64,000 nt of DNA, from NCBI RefSeq assembly GCF_020740795.1, contig NC_067282.1:133233132-133297131 (forward strand). The letters run 5' to 3'. Below are positions 23,831 to 36,540 of this stretch, in pieces. How positions within the stretch are numbered: position 1 is the first letter of the stretch; each line of letters begins with the position of its first letter. The stretch comes from Apus apus (taxonomy: Eukaryota; Chordata; Aves; Apodiformes; Apodidae). A program made the position numbers and the translations under genes. Under the pieces are notes generated by a model that saw only the letters and a list, made by a program, of their open reading frames with translations, had not been told where the DNA came from and did no database searches.

Positions 23831-24837
23831 TCATTTGGATGTGTGAAGAGGGAAGTCAAGCTTGAAGCTTAAGGCTGGAGCTGTGTGCATGTAAGCAAGG
23901 AGCACTTTTGAAGGGTGGAGAAACCACCATAAAAGGTTCTATCTGAAAATGTAGGTGTCCAGGGTTAAATTTGCCACTCCTGGTTAAGACTAAATGCATT
24001 TTAAGGTGTTCTTAAAATTGAGACATTTGATTTAACATGTTTTGTGTGTCCTTAGTTTGCCATGAACTGACTTAAACCCAGTAGAATTCTGAGGTGTAGG
24101 CAAGACCTAAAAAAAGAAGAAAAAAAAAATCTCAATCCTTTGTATCTTTTCTTAGTCTTTAGTCAGTCAGGAATTATTTCCTCTGTGGAGTAGGTGTGGT
24201 CCATGACAGAACTACAGAGCAGCAGAAAAAGCTTTTCAAAAATGAAGACTGAAGGGGGGGGCGTACTGTCCCAAGTATTGCATACCCTGACAAACAGATA
24301 ATTAATTCCAGCTTCTGGAGTCAATTAAATATGAAAAATAATCTGGGTGCTCATATAAAAAAAGAAAAAAAAATATGTAAGGGCATGCTTTGGAAACTTT
24401 GGGAAGTTGAAATTAGACTTGCAACTTCTGAAGCCCTGATTGATGGTTCCTGAATGTGTGGGATTGCTGATGTGGTCAAAGATGTGACCCTTCAAGCATG
24501 AAAGGCAAGTCACCTCCTGGGGACTGTGTGGTGAGGCATGGCTTGCTTGCTAGTGTATTGGAAGCCCAGAAGCTCTACATTCTCAATGTGTGTGTGTGAA
24601 GAGGGTGGGGAGAGTTGTCCCCATTTTGTTAATTCTTTTTTAACACCTCAAGTGCTATCAAAGCACTGGTTTCTGTCTCATTCCTTCCTTACCACCAGTC
24701 TTCCATGTAGACCTTGCAGCAATATACTTTTATTTTCTCCCAGGTCTGGAACTTGGCAGCAGATGTCACCTGGCTCTTCCACATTCTTGACAACGTCCAG
24801 GCTGTTCCCAAGCAGTAGTCATCAGAGGAGGACTTTA

Positions 24838-24955
24838 TTTCCAGGGCAGTTACGTGACTAACCCATGATCAAACAGCGGGGTACCAGTGGAGGTAGAAAC
24901 CAAAATGAGGTCTTTTGACTTGAGTTTCTCTTGGCTGCAGTCACTGGGTTACATG
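24838..24955 (+). mobile_element. MIR-like ancient SINE relic
   Basis: GTTACGTGACTAACCCATGA, then TCAAACAGCGGGGTACCAGTGG, AGGTAGAAACCAAAATGAGG, TCTTTTGACTTGAG and TCACTGGGTTACATGGCA follow the order of a MIR 3' half (CACAGC, gTGG, aACCcAGgTCt, gACT, CCACT). No tRNA-derived head is visible. Confidence 0.4.
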
Positions 24956-25219
24956 GCAGAACTCATTTGTGCTGTAAAATCCAGCAGTTACTAAGGCAAA
25001 ACTTAATTTTCTTTCCCTGAGATACCATATCTGTGTCATCCTGTTCTTTGCCTACTAGGAAGCAGTTTCTTAGCATTTGACTTTAAAAAGGGAAGGCAAG
25101 CAGGAGATGTTTCTAAGTGGTTGCACTCTTTTGATCGATGAGAGAGGTGAGCCAGAGTGTGTTCCAGTGACCTCCTGCTATATAAAAGCTTGGCCTGCCT
25201 GACAGGACTTCTGGCTGCT

Positions 25220-25330
25220 GAGTAGCTGTGAGTCACAGCCTTTGCCGCTTGGATTCGATGCGGATTTTTACATCAGACGCTGCGGAAACGAGGTGGCCTC
25301 TCAAATATTTGCATTGCTTGGCAAGCCAGG
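25220..25330. promoter_or_regulatory. Possible regulatory patch with octamer site
   Basis: A CpG-bearing stretch contains a perfect POU octamer, ATTTGCAT, at 25307-25314. It stands out from its AT-rich, CpG-poor surroundings. There is no further support. Confidence 0.15.
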
Positions 25331-25405
25331 GTAAACGGGGGTGGATTCAGGAAGTTCTGGCAAGGGCAAGCACAGCTGGTGTTAAGGTCTTTGCAGGGCT
25401 CCTTT

Positions 25406-25436
25406 GTGTGTGTGCGTATGTCTGTGTGTGTTTGTA
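25406..25436. repeat. Short (TG)n tract
   Basis: TGTGTGTGTGCGTATGTCTGTGTGTG is an interrupted alternating purine-pyrimidine tract. Overlapping frames encode artefactual Cys-Val or His-Thr peptides. Confidence 0.85.
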
Positions 25437-27508
25437 GGAAAATAGTGAGGCCCCTTGATTTTTTTCCAGCCAGGGTTCCTGGGAAAGGATGAGTAATCTG
25501 GAGATTTCCTGTGACTTTTGGAGTGAAGAAAAAAAACACGGCACCTTTGGGGGGAATCTTCTTGGGTCTTCCACCATCCCAGTTCTTCCCTGAGTGGCAC
25601 AGAAAGCCTCTCCTCTGGACTCAGCGCTGCTTTGTTTATCCCTGCTTAGTGGCTGGTGGATACTGCTCAAAGCGACCTGAGCTGTGCTGTGCAAATACTG
25701 TTCTCTGCCCTTGTTTGCCTGGAAAGCCCAGGATCTAAACTGTACAATTCCTGTTGCCTCCCTGTGCATGTACTTTGAGAATGAAACTCTGCTTAGGGTG
25801 CAGGTACCAGTCCTCAAGGTGTGTCTGGCCAGGGATGTTGGGAGTGTTTCCCTTTCATGTCTGAGAGCATCAGCTCTGTGAGGGAGGGACTGCGTGGCCA
25901 CAGAGTGTTTTGCACAGCACCTAGCATAGCTGGGTTCGGGTTCATGACTGAGTCAGCTGGGTACTGCTGCAGTGCAAATGAGTAAAGAGTAATGGCAGAA
26001 GAGATGTAGGGGTTTCCTGTTGGCTAAGGAAGAAAGGAGTGAGGTACCTCAGCTCTGAGGTTATTAGTATTTATGATTTGGCTTGCAATACTGCCTGCAG
26101 ATTGCCTTCAGGGACTGGGGCTCTGTCGTGCAAGGCACATGCACACAGCAAAGACAGAGCCATTCCCCACCCTGAGAAAGGGCGTTCTCCACCTGAGCTA
26201 TTTGAGAGCAGGGATACTGAAATGATACAGGGGGTGGAGGGTAAGGCATGTTGCTGCAACTGAGAGCCATGCATATGCAGTTTAGATACCAGGTCTATGT
26301 CCAAAGGACCTGCTTCTGTTATTTCTAGATGCTCTTTACCACTATTTGGCCATAACTTTCTCTAACTGGTACTTCTCCAAGTGTGCTTAGCCATTTTATG
26401 TTGTGAGTGCTTTACAAATATTATGTAATTAGGAAAATAACTCTGTATTTACACAGGCAATTGCACAACCACATGTTCAAAATTCATACTGTGGAAATGT
26501 ATCCTCATCTGAAATTTCCTTATCTGCTCCTAATTCTCCCAGCTGCTATTCCCGAAATGATTTTTAATCCCCTCGACCCCATAACTGACTGTGATGATGG
26601 TAATAAAATGAATACAGCCTGGGCAGATAAACTGCTTGCCTCTGCAGTGTAAAATAAATGGATAGTAAGGGCTGGTAGGGAGTACATGTTTTGGATTCCA
26701 GTGTCAGCCCGTTTGCTAAATATGCTGGCTTTTAGTAGAAGGAAATCAGTACAAAACAGTCGTGTCCCCGGTGCCTGATCTCCAGTTGCTGACGACAGAA
26801 CCGAGAGCTCATAAAGAACCCACATATTCCCTTTGCTTTCACACAAGCCTCAGTGTTGTGCCAGACTGGGGCTGGGGAAGGATTTATCCCTATGACTGCC
26901 TATATGAGGTGTAAGACATTGGCACAAAGCTGAAGACTTACCTCCCTACCCAAATCCAGGGTATTTTTGGTTGGTTGGCTGTTTGGTTTTTTTTGTCTCT
27001 CAAATGTTAAATGGTTCCCACAGGGTGCAAGAAAGGGTTATTGAAAGCAGCAGGTCCACTTTTGAATATTGCACTTCTGGTAAATCTCTGATCCAGCATC
27101 TAGTGGTTAACCACTGATACAGGAAATGACATTTAACGTTTTATCACTCAGCCAGAAATGGAAGAACAAGGCAAGTCTGTATGTGGTGAAGATGGATCAT
27201 TGCCTGCCACCTTCCCCTTAAAGGCATATCATGCCATTTAAAAGGAAATGTTCTTTGAGCTGGGACTTTTTTCTCTCTTTTGTGTACCTTTCTGCTTAAG
27301 GCTGACTAAAAAGATGGAAAACAAATCCCCTTCTTCCCCCCTGCCCAAGGTTTTGCCAGTTAAAACAGGGGTGATGGCCTTATAAACAACTTAAATCCTC
27401 TTTCCTGCTCTTTTGTGTCCTTTGGAAGTGGATCCCAGGCCCTGGAGAAAGCTGGGAGGGGAACGTGGAGGGGGGGGAGAGAAGAACCGCTCTTGGAAAA
27501 ATCAGGTT

Positions 27509-27522
27509 TCAGTAGGTGGCAC
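27509..27522 (+). promoter_or_regulatory. CTCF-like core motif (13 of 14)
   Basis: TCAGTAGGTGGCAC fits CCASYAGRKGGCRS at all but the first position. A weaker copy with a similar flank (GCAGTAGGTGGTAC, 12 of 14) lies at 29593-29606. Confidence 0.35.
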
Positions 27523-27639
27523 TGTCTGCTCTGGCTCAGGGCTTAGCCTGTCCCTGGCATGAAGTGCTGTGTTTGGCCGAGGCAATCGTGAGCAAATGTA
27601 CTAAAGCGGCAAAGGAAGAAAAAAAAAAAAAGGAGTTTA

Positions 27640-27960
27640 AAAAAAATCATGAAAATAGGCGACCGGAACTTTAGCAAGTATAAATTGTAGTGGTTTATTG
27701 ATTTCAGTGTAGCCGCATTGGTTTACAGCAACAAGCACCTGTCTATTGTCAGCACAGGGTAACCGCAGCGGCCGTGCTTTCTGTCTCAGCTGCTGCAGCT
27801 TCGTCTGATTTACACGGTGCATTTGCAGGAAGCATAGCAAGCAAGCAAGCTCCGAAATTAAATTGTATGTCACAGTCCAACTAAATCTGAAAAGGCTGCC
27901 AAATCTGCCTGTAGAAATCCTAACAGTTTCAGATGTTTTCATCATACATCTCAGAGTAAA
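27640..27960. promoter_or_regulatory. Possible conserved non-coding element
   Basis: About 320 bp of unique sequence has scattered CpGs (GGCGACCGG, CCGCAGCGGCCG) and no repeat content. A CTCF-like motif lies about 120 bp to its left. A minus-strand frame of 140 codons spans it but shows no family motif. Its makeup suggests a preserved regulatory element rather than an exon, which only cross-species alignment can show. Confidence 0.2.
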
Positions 27961-30900
27961 AGGAAAAAAAAGACTGAAGCAGTGAGGCACTTTCCTCCTG
28001 CAAATAGGGTATGTGGGCAAATGCTTTGGTTTTTTAGCTGTTCCAGAGGCCATTTTCACCTTGTGACACAGTGTGAGATGTTTTCCAAAGAAAGAGCTTC
28101 AGAGATTGCCAAAACTTTCCTGGAAGTGAGCACAGAAATATATTAGAAAGCAACCTGTTAAAGATAGGGCAGCCCTGTGGGACTGGGTAACACGATTTTC
28201 ATGTGCCCAAGAGGTGCAGGAAGTGAGTGCTTCAGAGAGCTGGTGGGTGGTGGCAGCAGCAGAGACCTCCATGAAATGTTCAAAGGCTACTGATGAGGGC
28301 AGATCTCCAGAAGTCCTGCTGCTCTCTGACTTGGCTGAAAGTGAAGCTGGATGATGGAGAGTAAAATGATCAGTGATCAAAAATGGGTAACTGAAAAAAG
28401 TGTGGTTCCAGCTTTCAGCACACTCCCTGTTCAGTTCGAGTGTCAGTTCTTTCCTGCTGCTAATTTTCATTTTTGTTTGTGGAAACTTGCTTGAATGCAG
28501 AATGCAAAGTGAGAAAGGGGTGGAAGCTGCCTGGAGCGTGTGGATGAGGGCCCTGCAGAAACACAAGTACATCAGTCACAACAAGCCAAGATCTATGTGC
28601 ATTCATGGAACCAGATTTTCAGGACTTAACTCTGCATGGTTTTGATAGTGTTGTGATGTATTTGGTACATCCAAAAGCCCACCCTGCTGAGGCATCATGG
28701 TCTGTGTAGAAAAATCTCTTCGCTGCAGCCTCACAAAGAAGTTGGGCTCTGGTCTTGCCAGGAAGTCTGCAGAGACAGGGGCAGGTCTTGGGCCTTTTGG
28801 AAAGTTTGCCAGCCAACAGCAACTGGTAGGATCAGGGCCTTGAGCTACACCTTGGGAAGTGCTACTATTTATCTCTGCACTTGATTGCACCCAATTACTT
28901 GCTAAGAACACGTTCTTTGTGAAACAATTTGGATCTGGATCCTTCTCTCATTGTGATTCTGCCAGCTGCTGTCCCCAGAGCTATTTTTAAGTAGGCAAGC
29001 TTCCCCATCCCTGCCAAAAAAACTCGTACCAATTAATAACAATAAAATGAAGGTAGCCTGGATAAATGAATTGTGCTGGCTCTATAAATCAGTGGCAAAG
29101 GCTGCTAGGGAAAATGAGCACTGCACGGTTAACGTGCTGTCTTCCATTTTGTTCTTTCTTTTCTCTTTCCCTGTTACACTGTGCATCAGGGGGAACCTGA
29201 GAAAGTGGCTGTAGCCTCAGCCTCCTGTGGCGGGGAGGCTGGCAGATGGGCACGGGCACCTCGGCACAGCGTGTTGCCTCCATCCATCTCACTGCAGGTG
29301 TGAGGTGGGTACGAATGGTCCCGCGTACGTGCCTGTCGTGTTAGGCTGCTACCTTCAGTAATCCTGGGAGCCACAGGATGAGAGAGAGCTGCACCCAGAG
29401 TAGGCTCGGTGGTGAGGTTAATTCTCAGCACTGTCATGTTGCAGCCTCTGGTGTGATCATTTGCCTGCGGGCGGGCACATCCCTGTGCTGTGATCCTGTC
29501 AGAAGTTAAGCTGTGTTGGGCTGGATCAGAGCGTGGACAGGAGGCCTCCAAGGACAGGCTGCCGAAGCCATTTCAGGCAGTGATGCCATTAAGCAGTAGG
29601 TGGTACTGTGCACTCTGCCAGAGCTGCCACACTGGGCACCATGCCGGGGAGATGCTGAGCTGCAGAAGGTTTCCCCACCCGGGTGCAAGCTGTTGCTGCC
29701 TTGCCCACATGTGGTAACAAAGCATTTGGAAGGGAAGGGGAAGGGAAGAACACATAGGGGTGCAAATCTGAAGGTACTGTCCTGGCTAGGTTTGCTTCCT
29801 TATAAACTTCCTGCTGGGCAATATATTTCTCCTCAACCCCAGCTCCAAACTATTTTATAACATTGCTCTTGGGCTGTTATGTCCTGCTCCAGAGCTGGAG
29901 GTCTTCCTCTGGTGGAGAGCTGCACAGTTCTAAATGTTCTGGGAGGAAAGATAAACAGGAAATGGAAAAAGAAGAGGAAAAGACAGGAAAGAAGTGAGCA
30001 AACAACCCCAGCATGAAACCAGTATCCCAGAAGCATGTGATTGCTTCACAGTCAGCAAGGATTACTTTCCCAGGCCCTGTGGGGTGGCACACTCATCTCG
30101 TGGGGGAAGAAGCACTGAAGCTGCTCTGTCAACACTGCAGCCAGCAAGGCCACTGCAGAGATCACCTAGAAGAAAAGATTGTGAAAGCAGGGACAGCAGA
30201 AAGGCAGCAGCCCAAGGAGAACCCTGGTGGCCCCTGCGGAATGGGAAGGAGGGAAGAAGAGCGCTGGCTCCTGTTTTGCTTGCCTGTAAATCTCACATCC
30301 TCATGATCCTTTTTCTCAGTGTGCCTGTAAAATTGAACAGAAAGTGGTATCATTTCTGAATTTGCTACTGGCCATGGCTGTCTTGCTACAAAAAAGCTGT
30401 TTGGCTACGAGGAAGCACACCATGAGAGCCTCATGCAAGCCCAGACTCCTCCCGGCTCTGAGACTTGCACAGCTAATGACAAACAGAAGAGAGTACATGT
30501 TTTACTTACATGGTGGTTTTTTACATGTGGACATCTCTTCCCACAGAAAAAAAAAAATAATAATAAAAAAAATCAATAAATCACAGCCACTACCTTCTGC
30601 TTCCTTCTGAGGAATAATTGCCAAGGTGATGTTCACAGGACTCTGGCAGGTGATAAAGGCACAGTGGGTGGCAAGCTGTGAGTAGTGGTGCTCATCAAAT
30701 AAGTCTCTGCAAGGCAAAGCAGCAAAAATCCCTCCCTGCCTGCCAGTTGGGGAAGCATCTGCCACTAAAATAATGTACTCAGAAAATTCTTACTTCTTTC
30801 TCCTACCCAGGTTTTCTTATTGTAATCTATGACACAAGTACAGATCTATTTCAGGCAGTAGTTTTAACTTAAATGGGTGATTATCCAGATATTTTCCACT

Positions 30901-32339
30901 GGAAGTGAGCACTAAAATAGAGATGCTTCTTTTGGATCACTCTGAACTTAGTCTTCCAGCCTCAGCCAGACAGTGGCCACTGAAGTAGGGTATGTCTGCA
31001 CTGCTGGGGCTGCAGGTTGGAATAGTTTCAGAGGTGGCTCTGAAGAGACCGCACTGCAAATCTGCTGGCACTTGGCCACATAGATCTCCCTGCCACCCAG
31101 GTATGACAGTAGCATCTCAACAGTGCATTGCCACTTTTACACTGCTAGCAGGAACCAAATGTTGAGCTAGTTTGAGTATACTCATCCAGCTGACAAATGG
31201 CACCGTCGTCATACTAAGCACGAGCTTTGCTCTGTGCCTGTGCATAGTCTCACCTTAACGGTCCCCCTTGTGTGTGAGGAGTGAAATAATACATGCATGG
31301 TTTTCAGGCTGGAGACCTAGCATTGCAATTATCCTGAGGTATGGTCTCTACAGGTAGGATGCTGAGCACAGAGGTGTGCCAGCTGGGCCAAATCCTCAGC
31401 TTGCACATGACAAAAAGTCCTTTTATTAGTAAGCTGGTGTTCCAGAAAAGGCAGAAATAGATACACAATCTGCTTCACTGAGTGCTTTAATAGTTGGTGT
31501 CATCTGCTGGCAGGGTTGCTCACAAGACCTTGAAGTACTCGTTCCCAAAGGAATATGATACAGCCAAGGTTACCTCTATGTTTTAAGAAATTAAAACACT
31601 TTTTTTGGGAGAGTGGTGGGAGAAGTGATTTCACGTTGAGTTCTTTGCATACTTGGTGCTGCAGCAGCCTATGTACACACATGCACAGAGGCTGTAGAAG
31701 TTAGGGTGCAGGCTCTGTGAAGCAGCACAGGTCACCTCTCCTTTGGGTAGTCTAAGCTCCACTCATCAGGTGTCCAACTGACACTGTCCCCATTCAAATA
31801 AGCCTCATATGGTCATCCTGGCCAGGAGGTCAAGGCCAGCCTGCAACACCAAGACAGGGCAGTGATAATGTGGAGGTCTGGCAGCAAGCTGGTGTGCAAT
31901 GGGTGTGTAATCACATACCACAGGGTTCAGTGATAAATTCAGGCTGACTTAACATGTTCTGTGAGGAACACCCAGTTTTTATTCCTGAGCTTTGTGTTGT
32001 AAAATTATGGAAATGACCTCTATCAACATCCATGTCCTTACGCTGTTATAATGGCAGCCTTAGTGGGGATGGTGGTTCCACATATGAAACAGAGTAAGCA
32101 GCACTTGAATGAAGCCCATGGGTGATGGATGACTGCTGTGACTTGTGCTTAGGATGCTTTCTCCTGAAGTTTGTGAGCCCTTTGGTGGTGGTTTGTATTT
32201 TAGAAAACAAGCAGAGCTGTAGGGGAGGAATAGAGCTAGATCTTGTGTGTTGTGGAAATGTCACCATTCATTGCAATACCTGGGTGTTCTGATGGTTTGT
32301 GTACATATGCTTTTTATTTATTTTTTTTACAACAAGAGA

Positions 32340-33090
32340 AAGGCATGTCAATGCTGCACTGGGAGAGGCTGAGAACACCCTAATAGAAGGGAAATTAATA
32401 TGAAGCAATTCAAGAGATATTAAAGAATGGGTGGAAAACAACAATGCAAGTTCCAACTTGGAAAAATGCAAACGGGATAAAAACAACTTGAATCTCAAAT
32501 GTAGCGTTGAGGAGATCTGGGAACGATAGGAGCTAGCTGATTGGAAATGATATATGTTAAGCTGCAGAAGTGGGCAACGCGTGGGAAGGCACCCCTTACA
32601 TGTGGGAAGGCAGAGCATGTGGAATATTGCCTTGAGTCCTGGGTACTGCACTTCTAGGCAGACAGAGGCATGCTGGAGGGGATTCAATAACAGCAACCAA
32701 AGAAAAGGGGGGAAGGTTGTCTGTGAATAGGCTGCCTCATAATTTTTCTCCATAAAGCAGTCAAAAGATGAAAAAGACAGAATGCGGTAACTATCGCCAG
32801 TGTTAGAAAAAGTAAAAGCTAAGCAGGTTTACTTAAGGCTGGGGGACAATCAGGAATAATGGGAGTGCAAGGAGAAATGGAACATTTAACTGAATATCCA
32901 GTTATATAACATCTCCTTGATGGAGAGATGAGCACTTCCTTGCAAGGAAGTGGTGGAAACTTCATCCCTTGGGGCCATCTAACACTTGACCACACAAAGC
33001 ACTAGGAAATTTATTGGAGGAAATGACTGCATTGGATAGGCAGGGGAAGTATGATACAAAAGATCACTTTCAATTTATCTGAGTGTATTA
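32340..33090 (+). mobile_element. Very old LINE relic (CR1/L3-like)
   Basis: The order of degraded blocks follows a CR1/L3 3' region: GAGTCCTGGGTACTGCACTTC, GGAGGGGATTCAATAACAGC, GTGGTGGAAACTTCATCCC, CATCTAACACTTGACCAC and finally GATACAAAAGATCAC. It is far more diverged than the ten clear CR1 copies. Boundaries are approximate, and the left third (32340-32560) is the least certain. Confidence 0.4.
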
Positions 33091-35929
33091 TATGAATGGA
33101 AAGATATGTACCAGGATGTTTGTGATTTCCACATTCAACAGTCTTAAGCTGCCTTCCATTTATAGTGATGATAAACTAATTTATTCCCAGGTTGCTCTTT
33201 TTTTCCAGTTAAGTGCTGTGAAGAAGTAACCTTAGAGCACTGAGGAATTAAAGGCTTTTTCTCAGAAAAAGCAATAGTTTTGATGGGAATTCTCACTTTC
33301 TGGGTGGATAATGCCAAAACATAGGGCGGAAGGTTGTCCTCTTGTATTTGTGGGTGTCTTCTCAGTGGGGTGCTTCTTTACTGCATTGGGAAGAAGTGTT
33401 CTCCATGGAGGCACATGGCTTTTAAAAGTTCTCACATGGGTCATGTGAGCTGTGTGAATTCACCATTAAAACTGGCAGCCAGAATACGAATTGCCCTGGT
33501 TATCTAACTGGCATGCATCAAAGTCCTGGTATCCACACCAAAAGACCAACATGAAGATACATACACACACCAACAAAAAAAATTTACAGCCACAATGTTT
33601 TCCAAAGCCCATGGCTCCCTCCTTGCCAGCGCTGCCTCGTCCCACTTGGTGCTCGTGGCTGCAGGGGTACAGCAAGCACCACGTTCCTGCAGGCTCAAAA
33701 GGCTTCTGTTGTTGCCTGGATATTCTGAGATCAGGTGGCCCAGCTGTAGCTTCAGAGCAACAAGGAGAGGGGGAAAAACGTGTGCGTAAATTTGCATCTG
33801 GATGTGCTGAAAACCCAGCCTTGCTGCGCAGCATCTCCTCGAGTGGGGTCCTGTTGCTGCAGCATTGATTTAACCCATGCTCCTTAGCCTTGACATTCTC
33901 TCTTGCCGGCGTGCCCTCTTCATAATCTAAAGCTGTGCTTGAAAGATAAGGGCTTTGTGTACTGGTTATAAACAGCAAGGCCGGAGTGGAAATTCACAGG
34001 GCTAGAACTCAGAGAGCAGCTTTGTGGCTACATCGAGAAAGCCTCATAAAGGCTGAGGGCTCCTCTCAGCGCTTTCAAAGCAGCTTCTCCACCAATCTCT
34101 CGCAGGGCCTTCGTGCTTCTTGTTCTGCCCCCACCTCCACACATCCTTGTGCTGAAAGGTTTTACTTGTTTTATTCTAAAGTCACTTTGGATGCATTGTC
34201 CTCTCCCAATACACTTGGTACTTTCAACACGTGTACCATTGCTGAGGGGGAGGGAAAACAGCAGGGTGGGAAAAAAGCACTTACTCTGGGAAACCTTTAA
34301 AAACCTTTTTTGTTTGCTTTTTTTCTCAGACAAAGATTTACTGTCTTTTGAACTGTCCGTAGTATCCATGATACTTGTCTTCTTGCACCACTTGACTCTT
34401 AATGGGTTTGGAAGATTCCCATGTTTAGTCACTAGTGGAGTATTAAGAGCCATCCCACCACCCTTCTTGCTCTGTGTATTGTCAGATCTTGGGGAAAAGA
34501 TGGACTTGGGGGTGTCTCCTTCATTAAGAAAAACAAAAAGAAGGAAAATCTAATGCTTCCATTTCTATGTAGGTGAAAAAAGAGCTGCAAGTGGTTCTCA
34601 GTAAAAGATAGGGGTGGGGTTGGTCAGTTTAAAACAGGTTATTTGGCTTTGGCAAGAGAATTAATAGCCTGTTATCTAATAGCTTTGGAAGTAATCTAAA
34701 GAAACTGCAGTAAGAATAGAGACATCCTCCAGCCTTTGTGTTGTCCCCAGTTAATATTCAGTTCCGCTCACTCAGATGCTTGGGAGTTTTCATTGTGCTT
34801 ATCAAGGCAACCTATGTGAAAAATATGGGAAGCTAAAGGATAGGTCCCCAATCAGTATTCTGTTTGTAGAAATATTTTCTGACCCTGAAGCAGATGCAGT
34901 GTCTTACTCTGTTCAGCTCTGTCCCTGGTGGACACATACTAAGTGTTACGTGTGCAGCTGTAGCACAGGACCTAATGGGGACATGGGAAATAAAGCAAAG
35001 GAAATAGCAGAGGTATAGTCAGGTGTGCAAATGGTCTGGGGAGGTCCCCAGAGTGGGGAATCAAAGTAACAAGCTGATCATCTTTGATTCATCATTCTCA
35101 CTGGACTCCAACATTCAGGCTGTTTTCTATTCCTCAGGCTTATGCCTGCATCATCTCTCAAATCCAGCGTCTCCTTGTCTGTCAGCCAGCCCAATGAAAA
35201 CCTAGATGTGGACCCTTGGTATCACCCCCCCTTCCTTCACTGCTGTTGCAGTAGCCTGGGTGCCCATGACACTGGTCTTCTCAAGCCTCCTAAACAAACA
35301 TGGTGCTAAAACCTTCTGTTTTGGCTAGCTGCTTTGACCACCACAGTGCTCATCTTTTTGCTTCCTCCTGCTGGATGACTCCTCCCTACTTTTGCTTTTC
35401 AAGTCCCTCAAGAACTGGCAGACCCTGTCCTTTTCATCTAACAGATCTATTGCCCCATGGCTCTTTTTCAAAAGGCCCATTGTGGCTGGGAGTCACTTCC
35501 CTCAGACCGTTTCCCAGCAAAACCATTTTCTTCTCCTTTGGATCTCTGAAAAACCACCTCTTCTCACAGACCTTGTATGCCTACAGGTATGCCAGGAGCT
35601 GAGGCTGCCTGGTCACTGGTAAATAGCTTCCTTGTGTTATTGATACCTTGTCCTTCCCTCTCTCTTTAGCATGGGCCCAAACAAAAGTGAGATTGTGCAG
35701 AGGTTATTCACATGGTTTCATTAATTTCAGGCTACTAAATTAGGTGTAGTGAGTTAGGCTCCCTAGAGAGTCAATAAAGGAAGATGACACCTAATAAACC
35801 TCCTAAGTTATCCTACACTTCTCTACCAACTGCATATGGAACATATTTATCTCACTTGGTAATAAAAATATCCCTCCTGAGGCTCCTTCTTCTCAATGTC
35901 CAGCTCCTTTCCTGAAAGGGAATTATGTA

Positions 35930-36540
35930 CGTAGCAGAGAAAGAGAGGCAGGTGAGGTCAAGGAGGAGAGAAACTGATGGGAGGTTAAGATGAGGACAAT
36001 GGGGTGATGTGGATAGGAAAGGAAATACAGGAGATGAGATGAGGTAGTGGGAAGGATGCAGATATCCTGAAGCAGAAATTAACTTGAGAGGTAGAAGTGG
36101 AGAAAAGATAAATACAGAAGTGATACTGAAGGAAAAGAGGAGCAGCAGGAGGCAATAAGATGTTTACCAGAGAAGTGTTTGCAAGTGGGCAGGCAGATAG
36201 AAACCACCATGAAGGAAAGATGCATTTGAAGGGATATCAAATGGGAGTCTGGGCAAGAAGGGCCAGTGGCAATACTAAAAAGCTTGAGGAGAAGAACCTA
36301 AATAGAGACAAATTCAGAGAAGAGAAGAGGGTTCAGGAAACAAATGGTGGCAGCATTTTAAGAAATGACACTGTGCCAGAGGAAGATGTAGTTGAACGCA
36401 GCAACATAAATTTTCAGAAAGGAAATAAAAACAATGACAACAACAACAAAACCCCAGCAAAGACCAGTAAGTGGAGGATGAATGAAGAGAGGAATGGAGG
36501 AAAGGCACTAAGAGTAGGTGCAGAGAGCAAGGGTCTCAGC
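35930..36540. other. Purine-rich strand-asymmetric segment
   Basis: Over about 600 bp the plus strand is dominated by A and G (repeated GAGGAG, GAAAGA, AGATGAG words) with few pyrimidine runs. This bias leaves a 211-codon plus-strand frame open (36160-36795) that encodes a low-complexity Lys/Asn/Glu-rich stretch and then turns ordinary. I read it as compositional, not as a gene. No perfect tandem unit is visible. Confidence 0.5.

Noticed and set aside
25347..25901. 184-codon minus-strand ORF
   Set aside because: It ends in a TG repeat read as His-Thr, with no recognisable domain and no splice signals at its limits.
28425..28450. GTTCGAGT as a tRNA B-box
   Set aside because: There is no A-box upstream, no cloverleaf pairing and no terminator T-run.
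31000..31260. GGTATGTCTGCACTGC start resembling a reptile MITE end
   Set aside because: I could not match the interior or find a convincing opposite end, unlike the element at 62459.
33466..33978. 170-codon minus-strand ORF with a hydrophobic stretch
   Set aside because: The single hydrophobic segment (FFLLVCVCIFMLVFW) comes from a CA-rich and A-rich plus-strand stretch; there is no start context, splice site or family match.
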